Assembly (NCBI GenBank): GCA_016177735.1
Contig: JACOUS010000004.1
Coordinates: 1 to 64,000, forward strand
Reading direction: 5' to 3'
Length of the DNA stretch: 64,000 nt
Source: Ignavibacteriales bacterium
GTDB lineage: Bacteria > Bacteroidota > Ignavibacteria > Ignavibacteriales > Melioribacteraceae
Shown: positions 48,669-57,884 of the stretch, piece by piece
How the letters are laid out: each line of letters starts with the position of its first letter
Numbering within the stretch: the stretch's first letter is position 1
Made by a program: the position numbers and the translations under genes
The notes under the pieces: generated by a model
What the model was told of the DNA's origin: nothing
Databases searched by the model: none
The model's input: only the letters and a program-made list of their open reading frames with translations

Positions 48669-48815
48669 TCTAGTAGCGGGGCTAAGTCCGCCATCGGCGG
48701 ATTGAACCTAGAACCGGAGTTTATCCCGCTATTTTTTGGCGGGAGATTATGAGCTTGTTACAGAAATTTATTTAAAAATAAAAAACCCAATCTTATGATT
48801 GGGTTCCTTACTTTG
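48669..48815 (-). repeat. Decayed initiator-tRNA unit, copy 2
   Basis: A 142-nt unit (from TAGCGGGG at 48674) containing, on the minus strand, an anticodon-loop-like GCTCATAA, an inserted CCCGCC/GCGGG hairpin, CCGGTTCTAGGTTCAA, the TCCGCCGATGGCGGA hairpin and the acceptor strand. It includes a copy of the tRNA terminator at 48784-48805. The 5' half of the tRNA is missing, so it is a pseudo-tRNA. Confidence 0.75.
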
Positions 48816-48955
48816 TAGCGGGGCTAGTCCGCCATCGGCGGATTGAACCTATAACCGGAGTTTATCCCGCTTTTTTTTGCGGGAGATTATGAGCTTGTTA
48901 CAGAAATTTATTTAAAAATAAAAAACCCAATCTTATGATTGGGTTCCTTACTTTG
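48816..48955 (-). repeat. Decayed initiator-tRNA unit, copy 3 (tandem)
   Basis: A 140-nt near-identical tandem copy of the preceding unit, differing by two small indels and a few bases. It carries the same inserted hairpins and the functional-looking terminator of the intact tRNA. The near identity indicates recent duplication. Confidence 0.8.
48924..48945 (-). terminator. Intrinsic terminator of the initiator tRNA gene
   Basis: On the minus strand, AACCCAATC, ATAA, GATTGGGTT is followed by a T-run. It starts 11 nt after the tRNA 3' end. An identical copy lies at 48784-48805 in the duplicated unit. Confidence 0.9.
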
Positions 48956-49028
<73 letters not shown>

Positions 49029-49216
49029 ATATAACTTTTTATTGCGTAAAATTTATTTTCTTTGTAAGAACAATCTTTTTCAAATTTGGGCTTCAAATAT
49101 AGACAAACATTTAGGGTTTGTCAATTTTTATGCTGAGCAGACAATTTTAGTTAAGCATGAACTTGATAGTTTAGCGATTCATTTATAATATTAGATCAAT
49201 CTAATTATGATTTAAC

Positions 49217-50929
49217 ATGCTCAAATCACTTCTTATTAAAGACTACGCTTTAATCGAAAATATTGAAATAGAATTCGGCAGCGGATTGAATATAATTACC
49301 GGTGAAACCGGTGCCGGCAAATCTATTTTGATTGATGCAATGGGATTACTGCTCGGAGAGCGAGCATCAACGGAAGTTGTTCGCAAAGGAGCGGAAAAAT
49401 CTGTTGTTGAAGGTGTTTTTCTTGTTCAAAACAACAAAAAGGTAAAAGCTGTTCTCGACGCAAATGAAATAGAATTTTTTCCCGAAATGATTGTGCGCAG
49501 AGAAGTTTCTCTCAAAGGAACCAATAGATGTTTTTTGAACGATACTCCGGTGACATTAAATCTTATAAAAGAAGTTGGAGATTTGCTTGTCGATCTTCAC
49601 GGGCAGCATGAACATCAATCATTGTTACGCACAGAAACTCACATCGATTTTCTTGATGAGTTTGCTCACTTGCATGATGAACTTGAAAAGTTTAACAGCG
49701 CTTATTCGGTGATGAATAGTTTGATTAAAGAAGTTAGCGAATTGCGCGAGAAGGAAAATCAAATTAAAGAGAAGAAAGATTTGTACGAGTTTCGAATCAA
49801 AGAAATTGATTCCGTTACGCCTCAATTGGATGAAGAAGAAAAATTGGAAGACGAATTGAAAATACTCGAGAACTCGGAAAAAATTCTTTCTCTCACAAAT
49901 GAAGTGTACAATATTCTTTATGAAAACGAAGATTCTATTAATGGGAAAGTTTCGAAAGTAAAAAATAAACTGCATGAACTTGAACGGCTCGATAAAACTT
50001 TTTCCGAAAAAGTAAACGAAGCTGAATCCGTACTTGCTATTCTTGATGACATTTCTTTATTCGTAAGAAATTATAAAGATAGAATTGATTTAGAACCGGC
50101 ACGAGTAGATGAACTGCGAGAAAGATTGGGTGCGCTGAATCTTCTGAAGAAGAAATACGGCGGCTCGTTAAAAGCAGTTTTGGAACACCGCGGAAAGATC
50201 GGGAAGGAATTTGAACTTGCCGAAAATTTCTCAGAGAAAATTTCGGAACTGGAAAAGAAAATTGTCAAGTCGAGAGAGGAAAGCGGAACCTTTGCAAAAA
50301 AACTTTCGCGCGAAAGAATAAGCGCATCCAAAAAAATCAAGAAAGAAGTTGAACAATCATTGTCATATCTCGGAATATCCGATTCCATATTCGAAGTAAA
50401 AGTAACAAATGAAAAATCAGCCGGTGCAAATGATCATTATGTGGTGATCGATAATGCAAAGTACAAATCAAACGGCAAAGGGATTGACGATGTAGAATTT
50501 TTTGTTTCGACAAACGCCGGCGAAGATCCGAAACCGCTTGTGAAAGTTGCTTCCGGCGGAGAAGTTTCCAGAATCATGCTTGCGTTGAAATCGTCACTTG
50601 CAAAATCCGACAGGCTTCCAATTTTGATTTTCGATGAAATCGATACCGGAGTGAGCGGAAGAATTGCACAGAAAGTGGGCGAAGTATTAAAATCGCTCGC
50701 ATCGATTCATCAAATAATTACGATTACACATCTGCCTCAAATTGCCGGTCAATCCGATTTTCATTTTATGGTTGAAAAGAAAAAAATCGGTGAAAGAGTT
50801 GTTAGCTCAATCCGGATGCTGGAAAGCGAAGAACGTTTGCATGAAATTGCAAAACTTATCAGCGGCGAAAAAGTATCCGAAGCAGCGTTGAAGGGCGCGC
50901 GCGAACTCATTAATTATTCAAAAAACTAA
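49217..50929 (+). CDS. recN: DNA repair protein RecN
   Basis: A full-length 570-residue SMC-like ATPase acting in double-strand-break repair. The head starts MLKSLLIKDYALIENIEIEF with Walker A GETGAGKS; long coiled-coil arms (about 150-370) follow; the C-terminal head has the signature VASGGEVSRIMLALK and Walker B LPILIFDEIDTGVSG with ITITHLPQIA. All parts are intact. It is transcribed away from the tRNA gene. Confidence 0.96.
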   Translation: MLKSLLIKDYALIENIEIEFGSGLNIITGETGAGKSILIDAMGLLLGERASTEVVRKGAEKSVVEGVFLVQNNKKVKAVLDANEIEFFPEMIVRREVSLKGTNRCFLNDTPVTLNLIKEVGDLLVDLHGQHEHQSLLRTETHIDFLDEFAHLHDELEKFNSAYSVMNSLIKEVSELREKENQIKEKKDLYEFRIKEIDSVTPQLDEEEKLEDELKILENSEKILSLTNEVYNILYENEDSINGKVSKVKNKLHELERLDKTFSEKVNEAESVLAILDDISLFVRNYKDRIDLEPARVDELRERLGALNLLKKKYGGSLKAVLEHRGKIGKEFELAENFSEKISELEKKIVKSREESGTFAKKLSRERISASKKIKKEVEQSLSYLGISDSIFEVKVTNEKSAGANDHYVVIDNAKYKSNGKGIDDVEFFVSTNAGEDPKPLVKVASGGEVSRIMLALKSSLAKSDRLPILIFDEIDTGVSGRIAQKVGEVLKSLASIHQIITITHLPQIAGQSDFHFMVEKKKIGERVVSSIRMLESEERLHEIAKLISGEKVSEAALKGARELINYSKN

Positions 50930-51020
50930 GTGCCGCCCGACACATTTTGTATTTATTCCTTTGTTTGAAAAGGATACTTAACTAAATTCAAAAAACAGAA
51001 AATATTTTTTGGAGGAGGGT

Positions 51021-52094
51021 ATGAAAAAATTTTTTATACTATTTGTGTTGTTCATTTCATTAAACAATTTATCATTTGCGCAAAACGGCAACGACCTCGA
51101 AACCACGCTTTCGAATTTGTCATCAACCGTAGGCGAAGCATATGTAGCGCCGGTTATTTCTGCGTTTGGTTCAAATCTAAATTCCGGCTGGGTGAGCAGA
51201 TTTCCCGGTTCAACAATTCTCGGTTTCCATTTTGATCTAAAAGTAATTGCTATGGGTTCCTTTTTTTCGGATGATGTAAAAAGATTTTCCGCGACAAACG
51301 GTTTTTATTTTTCGGAAGATCAGGTAGAAACAATTCTTCAGGAATCAGGTTACTCACAATCGCATCCAGCTTATGCATCGTTAAAACAAGAATTGCTTGA
51401 AGAGGAATTCAATGTAGAATTTTCCGGACCTACAATTATTGGGAGCGACAAAGAATACTTGAAAATAAAATTCCCCGGCAAAACAATTCAATCGGGTAAT
51501 CAACAATACACCGTTGATCCGTACGAACTCGAACTTCAGGAAGTAAAAGGATTTCTCAACAATTTAAAAGTATTTCCGACTGCCGCCGCACAGTTAACTG
51601 TTGGTACTGTTGCCGGAACAAATGTTGCAATAAGGTATTTGCCGAGTATCGAAATAGAAGATTTAGGCAAATTTAGTTTTTGGGGACTCGGTGCAATTCA
51701 TAATCCCGGCGTTTGGTTCCCGAATCCTTTGCCGCTTGATCTCGGCGTCGGATACTTTTATCAAAAACTCGAAGTCGGCGATATCTTCGAAAGTTCTGCA
51801 ACACAATTCGGTTTGTATGCTTCAAAAACTTTTGGATTTGTTGTTTCAATTACGCCGTATGCCGGTGTTACATTCGAATCATCCAAAACGACAGTTACTT
51901 ATGATTATCAATCGAATGAAGTAATTAACGGTGTTCCGGTTAAACCGGTAAAAATAAAATTTGAACTCGAAGGTGAAAATACTTCGGGGTTTGTCGTCGG
52001 CTTCAATTTGAAACTTGCTGCTGTAAATATTAATGCCGATTATAAAATTGCTAAAACAAAAACAGCAAGCGCCGGAATTTCTCTCGGCTTCTAA
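51021..52094 (+). CDS. DUF6588-like exported protein
   Basis: The start is ATG 51021, directly after GGAGGAGGG; the frame's earlier TTG at 51009 precedes the ribosome site. The protein has 357 residues, with a signal peptide (MKKFFILFVLFISLNNLSFA, then Q). The N-terminal ETTLSNLSSTVGEAYVAP and FGSNLNSGWVSRFP segments resemble DUF6588 proteins of Bacteroidota. The C-terminal half is a predicted outer-membrane barrel of antiparallel strands ending in SLGF. Function unknown. A terminator follows. Confidence 0.65.
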   Translation: MKKFFILFVLFISLNNLSFAQNGNDLETTLSNLSSTVGEAYVAPVISAFGSNLNSGWVSRFPGSTILGFHFDLKVIAMGSFFSDDVKRFSATNGFYFSEDQVETILQESGYSQSHPAYASLKQELLEEEFNVEFSGPTIIGSDKEYLKIKFPGKTIQSGNQQYTVDPYELELQEVKGFLNNLKVFPTAAAQLTVGTVAGTNVAIRYLPSIEIEDLGKFSFWGLGAIHNPGVWFPNPLPLDLGVGYFYQKLEVGDIFESSATQFGLYASKTFGFVVSITPYAGVTFESSKTTVTYDYQSNEVINGVPVKPVKIKFELEGENTSGFVVGFNLKLAAVNINADYKIAKTKTASAGISLGF

Positions 52095-52118
52095 AAATAT
52101 TTTTCTGTAATTAGTTAG

Positions 52119-52150
52119 AGGGGCAGCAAATGCCCCTTTTCTTTTTCTTT
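52119..52150 (+). terminator. Intrinsic terminator
   Basis: AGGGGCA (52119-52125), loop GCAAA, TGCCCCT (52131-52137), then a T-rich tail. It ends the DUF6588-like transcript before hemW. Confidence 0.85.
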
Positions 52151-52173
52151 TCGATTAAAAAAATGGTTCCACC

Positions 52174-53304
52174 TTGAAAGAGACAGCTCTCTACATACAC
52201 ATTCCTTTTTGCGATCACAAATGTATCTATTGTGATTTTTATTCAATCATCACTTACGAAAATACTTCATCGTATCTGCAATCATTGAAGAAAGAAATCT
52301 CCTTTTATGCAGAGAAGTACAATGATGATCGAAAAATTATTTCAATTTATTTTGGCGGTGGTACGCCCTCTTTTATGGAACCGGAATACATTTCGGAAAT
52401 TATTGAACACGTAAAACAAAATTTTGTATTGGCTGAAAATCCTGAAATCACACTTGAAACAAATCCCGGCACAGTTGATAAACAAAAGTTGGAAAATTTT
52501 AATCGAGCCGGAATTAATAGAATCAGCATTGGCATTCAATCGTTCAATGAAGATGAATTAAAATTTCTTACACGTATTCATGATGCTCAAACGGCAATTA
52601 AAACTGTTTGTGATGCAACCAAAGCCGGCTTTGCAAATATCAACATCGATTTGATTTTCAATCTACCCGGACAGACAAAGCAAAAGTGGCTCAACAATTT
52701 AGACGAAGCGTTGAGACTTCCGATAACACATCTTTCAGCATACAGTTTGATACTTGAGCACGGAACAATCTTGAACAAAATGGTTTTGGACGGCAAAGTA
52801 AAAATGCAGAGCGATGATTACGATGCCGAACTTTATGAAATTACAATTGATCATTTGACCCAAAAGGGGTTTGAACAATACGAGGTTTCTAATTTTGCTT
52901 TGCAAGGTTATGAATGCATGCACAATAATGCGTATTGGAGATATAAAGATTATTTGAGTTTCGGAACATCTGCACATTCGTTTGTGAACGGCAAGCGCTG
53001 GTGGAATTTTTCAAGTGTAAAATTTTATAATGATGCAGTGAGCAAAAACGGAAACGGAATTGCCGGCGAAGAGATTCTTACAAAAGAAGAAATGCTTGAT
53101 GAATATGTTATGCTTGCTCTGCGCAGCAGCGGATTGGATATGAACGAACTCGAAAAACTTTTTGGAAGAAGCTGGCTTATCAAAAATCAAAATTACATTT
53201 CGCGGTTGATCGAACAGAAATTTTTAACCCTCACATCTACACTTCTCAAATTTACCTCCAAAGGTTACGCCGTTTGCGATGAGATTCTTGCCAAACTGAA
53301 ATGA
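52174..53304 (+). CDS. hemW: Radical SAM heme chaperone HemW
   Basis: A 376-residue radical-SAM protein. The cluster motif is HIPFCDHKCIYCDFYS (C-x3-C-x2-C), followed by YFGGGTPSFM, the NINIDLIFNLPGQTKQKW segment and the HemN-like C-terminal domain with YWRYKDYLSFGTSAHSF. Missing are the extra N-terminal residues of true HemN, so this is the HemW heme-trafficking branch rather than coproporphyrinogen dehydrogenase. The start is TTG at 52174; no in-frame ATG lies close by. Confidence 0.9.
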   Translation: MKETALYIHIPFCDHKCIYCDFYSIITYENTSSYLQSLKKEISFYAEKYNDDRKIISIYFGGGTPSFMEPEYISEIIEHVKQNFVLAENPEITLETNPGTVDKQKLENFNRAGINRISIGIQSFNEDELKFLTRIHDAQTAIKTVCDATKAGFANINIDLIFNLPGQTKQKWLNNLDEALRLPITHLSAYSLILEHGTILNKMVLDGKVKMQSDDYDAELYEITIDHLTQKGFEQYEVSNFALQGYECMHNNAYWRYKDYLSFGTSAHSFVNGKRWWNFSSVKFYNDAVSKNGNGIAGEEILTKEEMLDEYVMLALRSSGLDMNELEKLFGRSWLIKNQNYISRLIEQKFLTLTSTLLKFTSKGYAVCDEILAKLK

Positions 53305-53401
53305 CGAAAAAATATATTCTGTCTTTTATGCCGGAAATAATGGATTGAAAAATTAGTAATCAACAGTTACTTTATTTGAGACTCAAAAATTTCTTATTGA
53401 T

Positions 53402-55075
53402 ATGAAAACTGATTCAAGAAAGGCAGCGATATTATTTATTGGTGTTATCTGTTTTGTTTGTTGTCAAACAAGCCACGCGCAAAATTCTGAAAAAGAATCC
53501 CGCCGGCAATTATCAAAAAGTTTTTCATCGAAAGAAGTTGATTGGCGCAAATCGCAAAAGATAAATATCAACAATATTTCAACTTGGATTCATTGGAACG
53601 GTGAAAGCGATATTGACCGAACTACTAATGATGCCGGGTTCGAATTTCCGAAAGGATCGAACAAATATTGTTTTTATCAATCGGGATTAATTTGGGGCGG
53701 AAAAGTTGGCGATGAAATTCGTGTTGGTGGAAGTAAATATTCAAGTAGTTTAACTCCCGGCTGGATAGAAGTAAACGGAACACCGGTTGATGAAAACGAT
53801 GAGCGGGTAAGAATCTACAAAACAAGAAGTAATTATATGACCGCAGATTTGACTGACGAAGCGAAAGATGAGCAGAGAACTGTCGAAGAAATTCGCGCAC
53901 AGTATATAAAAGATTCCGAAGAATGGCACACTGAACTTGGTGCACCGTACCAAGATATTAACGGAGATGGAATTTTTACACCGAACTTAGATAAAATTGG
54001 TATTCCCGCTGCAGATCAAACTTTGTGGTTTGTTGCACTTGATACGGATGAAGATTTGAGTCAGCTTGCATTTAATTGCAAACCGACCGGAATTGAATTG
54101 CAAACATCTGTCTGGGGATATGATGCAAACTTTCCGTATAACAATATGATTTTTAAAAGATATGTTCTCATAAATAAAAGTTCGGATACAATAAAAGATA
54201 TGTACATTGGAATGTGGAGCGATCCGGATATTGGCTGGGCAACGGATGATTTTGTTGGATGCAATACAGTATTGAATCTCGGTTACGGTTATAATGATGA
54301 AACCAAAGATGAAGTATATGGTTTCGAAGTCCCGGCTGTTGGCTTTCAATTAATACAAGGACCGAAAAAAAATGACAGGACAAAATATTTTGATATGACT
54401 TCGTTTGCTTTTTTTATTAGTGAATATTGTCCAGACACTTTTGAGCCACCTGATAAAGCTAATGTTTTTCTATACAATTCTTTGCAAGGATTAATTGATT
54501 GTACGGGCTCACCATTCATTAATCCATTAACCCATGATACAACCAAATATGCTTTGAGCGGTAATCCTTTGAATAAAACTGGTTGGATTGACGGCATAAT
54601 TAATAAATCAGGTGATAGAAGAATGTTAATCTCTTCGGGTCCGTTCAATATGGAACCGGGCGATACGCAAGAAGTTATTTATGCACAAATTGCCGCACAA
54701 GGCACTGATCGCTTGGCAAGTATTTTATGGCTGATACGAGCAGCTTTCACCTCGCAATGCTTATGTTATGAACCAACCAAACCGGCGCTAAATGTAACGC
54801 TGCCCGAGTATTTTTACCTTTCGCAAAATTATCCTAATCCATTCAACCCGGTAACTAAAATCATTTACGAAATTCCTATTGATTGCCATGTAACATTAAA
54901 AGTTTATGATTTGCTGGGGAAAGAAATTGCTACACTCGTTAACGAATACAAACAAGCCGGGCAATATAGTGTAGAGTTTAGAGTGAAGAGTGGAGAGCTA
55001 TCGAGTGGGATTTATTTTTATTCAATTCAAGCCGGACAGTATTTCAAGTACAGAAAAATGATACTCGCTAAATAA
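53402..55075 (+). CDS. Secreted protein with type IX secretion sorting domain
   Basis: A 557-residue exported protein (signal KAAILFIGVICFVCCQTSHA, then Q). The central part carries repeated aspartate-rich and aromatic beta strands, with NGDGIFTPNLDKIG resembling a calcium-binding loop. No catalytic site is evident. The last about 85 residues form a T9SS type A sorting domain: YFYLSQNYPNPFNPVTKI, VYDLLGKEIATLVNE and SGIYFYSIQAG, the wording typical of Ignavibacteria. The protein should cross the outer membrane by T9SS and be attached or released. No other T9SS gene lies in the window. Confidence 0.88.
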   Translation: MKTDSRKAAILFIGVICFVCCQTSHAQNSEKESRRQLSKSFSSKEVDWRKSQKININNISTWIHWNGESDIDRTTNDAGFEFPKGSNKYCFYQSGLIWGGKVGDEIRVGGSKYSSSLTPGWIEVNGTPVDENDERVRIYKTRSNYMTADLTDEAKDEQRTVEEIRAQYIKDSEEWHTELGAPYQDINGDGIFTPNLDKIGIPAADQTLWFVALDTDEDLSQLAFNCKPTGIELQTSVWGYDANFPYNNMIFKRYVLINKSSDTIKDMYIGMWSDPDIGWATDDFVGCNTVLNLGYGYNDETKDEVYGFEVPAVGFQLIQGPKKNDRTKYFDMTSFAFFISEYCPDTFEPPDKANVFLYNSLQGLIDCTGSPFINPLTHDTTKYALSGNPLNKTGWIDGIINKSGDRRMLISSGPFNMEPGDTQEVIYAQIAAQGTDRLASILWLIRAAFTSQCLCYEPTKPALNVTLPEYFYLSQNYPNPFNPVTKIIYEIPIDCHVTLKVYDLLGKEIATLVNEYKQAGQYSVEFRVKSGELSSGIYFYSIQAGQYFKYRKMILAK

Positions 55076-55198
55076 TCCTACCGATCAAAACGAATTATCG
55101 GCTTTTATCCGCTCAATCAGTTTAATCTGTGTGCTATTATTTTTTGATTTCATTTTCCGGCAGGCTATTTTTGACCAAAATATTTATGAGGGCAGAGT

Positions 55199-55930
55199 AT
55201 GACTGAGAAAAATCATTTATTAATTCCGCTTTCAATTTTATCGGGTGCTATTGTTTTATCGGTAATAATTTTTTCGTTTGTGTGGAAATCCGCAAAGGAT
55301 GCTGATCAAACAATCACAGTTACCGGCTCTGCAAAAAAATCTTTGGTGAGCGATCTCGGTATTCAACGCGGTACGGTTCAAGCGGCAAGTGCCGATAGAA
55401 GAACGGCATATCAAATTGCTGCACGACAAATGCCGGATGTTATAAAATTTCTTGAAGAGAAAGGTTTTCAAAAAGAGCAGATCGAAATATTCGGAATCAA
55501 CGGTTACCCGGTTTACGAAGTGAGCGCACAAGGATTCCAAACGCAGAACATCTCGCATTATGTTTACAATCAACGGTTCGAAGTAAAATCGAATGAGGTA
55601 CAAAAAATAAAAGAACTCTCACTTTTGCTCGGTTCGCTTGTTGAGAAAGGATTGGATATAAATGTTGATATGCCGGAATATCTTTACACAAAAATAGACG
55701 ATGTGAAAATTGAAATTCAGACAGAGGCTGCAAAGAATGCAATGTACCGTGCCGGGAAAATTGCAGAGTCAACCGGACGAACTTTGGGAACTCTTCGCAA
55801 TGCACGGATGGGAGTTATTCAAATTACACAGCTCAATTCAAACATGATTTCCGATTACGGAATTAATGATGTCAGTTCAATCGAAAAGGAAATTACTGCA
55901 GTAGTCAGCGCGTCATTTGAAATTGACTAA
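55199..55930 (+). CDS. SIMPL (DUF541) domain protein
   Basis: A 243-residue protein with an N-terminal TM or signal anchor (LLIPLSILSGAIVLSVIIFS) and a SIMPL domain: QTITVTGSAKKSLVSDLGIQ, LEEKGFQKEQIEIFGI and the C-terminal ISDYGINDVSSIEKEITAVV. SIMPL proteins are periplasmic or membrane-anchored; proposed roles include signalling through a Pelle-like kinase partner in eukaryotes and oxidative stress protection in bacteria. It is a separate transcription unit, since the rimP promoter follows. Confidence 0.85.
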   Translation: MTEKNHLLIPLSILSGAIVLSVIIFSFVWKSAKDADQTITVTGSAKKSLVSDLGIQRGTVQAASADRRTAYQIAARQMPDVIKFLEEKGFQKEQIEIFGINGYPVYEVSAQGFQTQNISHYVYNQRFEVKSNEVQKIKELSLLLGSLVEKGLDINVDMPEYLYTKIDDVKIEIQTEAAKNAMYRAGKIAESTGRTLGTLRNARMGVIQITQLNSNMISDYGINDVSSIEKEITAVVSASFEID

Positions 55931-55988
55931 ACGCAATCCCAAAATCCCAAATCGTAAATTGCGGGGTGTAATAGGGTTTGTTTTACGG

Positions 55989-56054
55989 TTTGCTAATTCA
56001 GTTGAATATTCCTACTTTTGCACAGTCTAATTCGCCCCGTTGAGGGCGATTTTT
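55989..56054 (+). promoter_or_regulatory. Bacteroidota-type promoter and 5' hairpin of the rimP-nusA-infB operon
   Basis: TTTG (55989-55992), 20 nt, TACTTTTG (56013-56020) fits the -33/-7 consensus (TTTG, TAnnTTTG) of Bacteroidota housekeeping sigma. Transcription would begin near 56027. Right after, CGCCC (56033-56037) pairs with GGGCG (56044-56048) and is followed by ATTTTTG, so the RNA starts with a terminator-like hairpin that may stabilise or attenuate the message. Confidence 0.65.
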
Positions 56055-56065
56055 GTTTATACACT

Positions 56066-56512
56066 ATGGGAAAAACAGAAATTCTAACAAAAATCGAAGA
56101 GATTGTTTCTACACAAGGTTTTTTACTTGTTGATGCAGTTTTACGCGGTGATAGTCACTTGCGGATTATCGAATTGTATATTGACGGTGAAAAAGCAGTT
56201 ACCGCCGATGACTGTACGAACGTAAGCCGTGCTGTTCATGATCTAATCGAAACAGAAAATCTGATTGATGCAAATTACAGACTCGATGTTTCCTCGCCGG
56301 GGGTTGACCGACCGCTTAAATTTCTTGCACAGTACGGAAAGCATATCAATCGTAAGTTTGAAGTTAATTATCTTGAAAACGGCGAAACAAAAAAGTTGAA
56401 TGCAAAATTAGTGAAAGTGGAAAACGATATTCTTTACTTCGAAGAAAAACAAACAGAACACAAAATAAATTACAAGGATATAATCAAAGCGAAAGTTTTA
56501 ATCAGCTTTTGA
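56066..56512 (+). CDS. rimP: Ribosome maturation factor RimP
   Basis: The start is ATG 56066 (MGKTEILTKIEEIVSTQG); an in-frame codon at 56018 lies inside the promoter. The protein has 148 residues, normal for RimP. It shows LVDAVLRGDSHLRIIELYID, ADDCTNVSRAVHDLI and the landmark YRLDVSSPGVDRPLK followed by an SH3-like C-terminal domain. RimP assists 30S assembly. It is the first gene of the conserved operon, 17 nt before nusA. Confidence 0.94.
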   Translation: MGKTEILTKIEEIVSTQGFLLVDAVLRGDSHLRIIELYIDGEKAVTADDCTNVSRAVHDLIETENLIDANYRLDVSSPGVDRPLKFLAQYGKHINRKFEVNYLENGETKKLNAKLVKVENDILYFEEKQTEHKINYKDIIKAKVLISF

Positions 56513-56529
56513 TTACGGAGGAATAATAA

Positions 56530-57777
56530 ATGAACACCGAGATAGTTGAATCCTTTTCACAGATGGTTCGCGAAAAAAGTCTTGATAAAGACATGCTTGC
56601 CGGAATCATTGAAGAAATTTTCGGTCTGCTTGTAAAAAAGAAATACGGGCTCGAGGCTAAGTATGATGTAGTTGTTAACATGGATAAAGGCGATATCGAA
56701 ATATTTCTTGAACGCACTATTGTTGGAACAGTTAACGATCCGGCAACCGAAATAAGCATTGATGAAGTGAACGAAAAAGGAAACGATGACGAACTTGAAG
56801 TTGGCGAAGACTTTGTTGAAAAGCTTGAACTGAGTCATTTCGGAAGAAGATTAATAAATCTTGCGCGCCAGAGCCTTAATCAGAAAATACGTGAAATAGA
56901 AAAGGATGTTGTTTACAACGAATACAATGACATGGTCGGTGAAATTGTTGTTGGCGATATTTATCAAGTGCGCCGTAATGATGTACTTGTAAATCACAAC
57001 AAGAACGAACTGCTTCTTCCGCGTAACGAACAAATACCGCGCGAAAAATACCGCAAAGGCGATACTATTCGTGCAATTGTTAAAGAAGTTAAGAAAACTC
57101 CGAACGGACCGATAATTGTAATCTCACGCGCAGATAATACATTCCTCAGAAGATTATTCGAAATAGAAATCCCTGAAATTTATGACGGTGTAATTGAAAT
57201 CAAAGGAATTGCCCGCGAACCCGGCGAAAGAGCAAAGATTGCCGTAGAGTCTCAAGATTCACGCATCGATGCTGTAGGTGCTTGCGTTGGTATGAAAGGA
57301 GTCCGTATTCACGCAATCGTCCGTGAATTGAATAATGAAAATATAGACGTTATCAATTACTCCGAAGATCCGATTGTGTTTATTCAAAGAAGTCTTGCAC
57401 CGGCTAAACTTAAGCAGATAGAAATAGATGAAGAAGAAAATAAATGTACAGTTACTGCCGATAGCGATCAGGTTTCATTAATAGTTGGAAGAAACGGTGT
57501 GAACATTAGGCTTGCAATGAAATTGACCGGTTACGATATTGAAGTTATCCGCCAGGAAAAACCGCTTGAAGAATACGAAGAAGATATTGAATTGACAGAA
57601 CTTCGTGAAGAACTTGGAAGCGATATAGTTGATTTGCTTATTAACAACCGGCTTGATACCGCTGTTGAAGTATTGAAAATCGGCTTAGACAAATTGAAGG
57701 AAATTGAAGGACTCGATGAAGAGAAAGCAAAAGAAATAATTCAAATATTGGAAAACCAATTTGAAGAAGAGGAGTAA
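56530..57777 (+). CDS. nusA: Transcription elongation/antitermination factor NusA
   Basis: A 415-residue NusA, shorter than the 495-residue E. coli protein because it has a single acidic C-terminal helix-hairpin region. Domains: N-terminal polymerase-binding domain (1 to about 125), S1 (about 135-200), KH1/KH2 (about 200-350; GMKGVRIHAIVRELNNENID and IVGRNGVNIRLAMKLTGYDI), then the tail with GLDEEKAKEII. It modulates pausing, termination and antitermination. An AGGA site precedes its ATG. Confidence 0.95.
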   Translation: MNTEIVESFSQMVREKSLDKDMLAGIIEEIFGLLVKKKYGLEAKYDVVVNMDKGDIEIFLERTIVGTVNDPATEISIDEVNEKGNDDELEVGEDFVEKLELSHFGRRLINLARQSLNQKIREIEKDVVYNEYNDMVGEIVVGDIYQVRRNDVLVNHNKNELLLPRNEQIPREKYRKGDTIRAIVKEVKKTPNGPIIVISRADNTFLRRLFEIEIPEIYDGVIEIKGIAREPGERAKIAVESQDSRIDAVGACVGMKGVRIHAIVRELNNENIDVINYSEDPIVFIQRSLAPAKLKQIEIDEEENKCTVTADSDQVSLIVGRNGVNIRLAMKLTGYDIEVIRQEKPLEEYEEDIELTELREELGSDIVDLLINNRLDTAVEVLKIGLDKLKEIEGLDEEKAKEIIQILENQFEEEE

Positions 57778-57815
57778 CCGGCAATAATAATAAATAAAGA
57801 ACAGAAAAGTAAAAA

Positions 57816-57833
57816 GCCGGTGCCGTGACCGGC
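57816..57833 (+). repeat. Hairpin between nusA and infB
   Basis: GCCGGT (57816-57821), loop GCCGTG, ACCGGC (57828-57833), a perfect 6-bp stem in the 107-nt gap between the two genes. There is no T-run, so it is more likely an RNA processing or stability feature than a terminator. Confidence 0.5.
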
Positions 57834-57884
57834 AAGTTCAAGAAAAAGTTCACGAAAATAAATTTCAAAATAAGGTAAATACCA

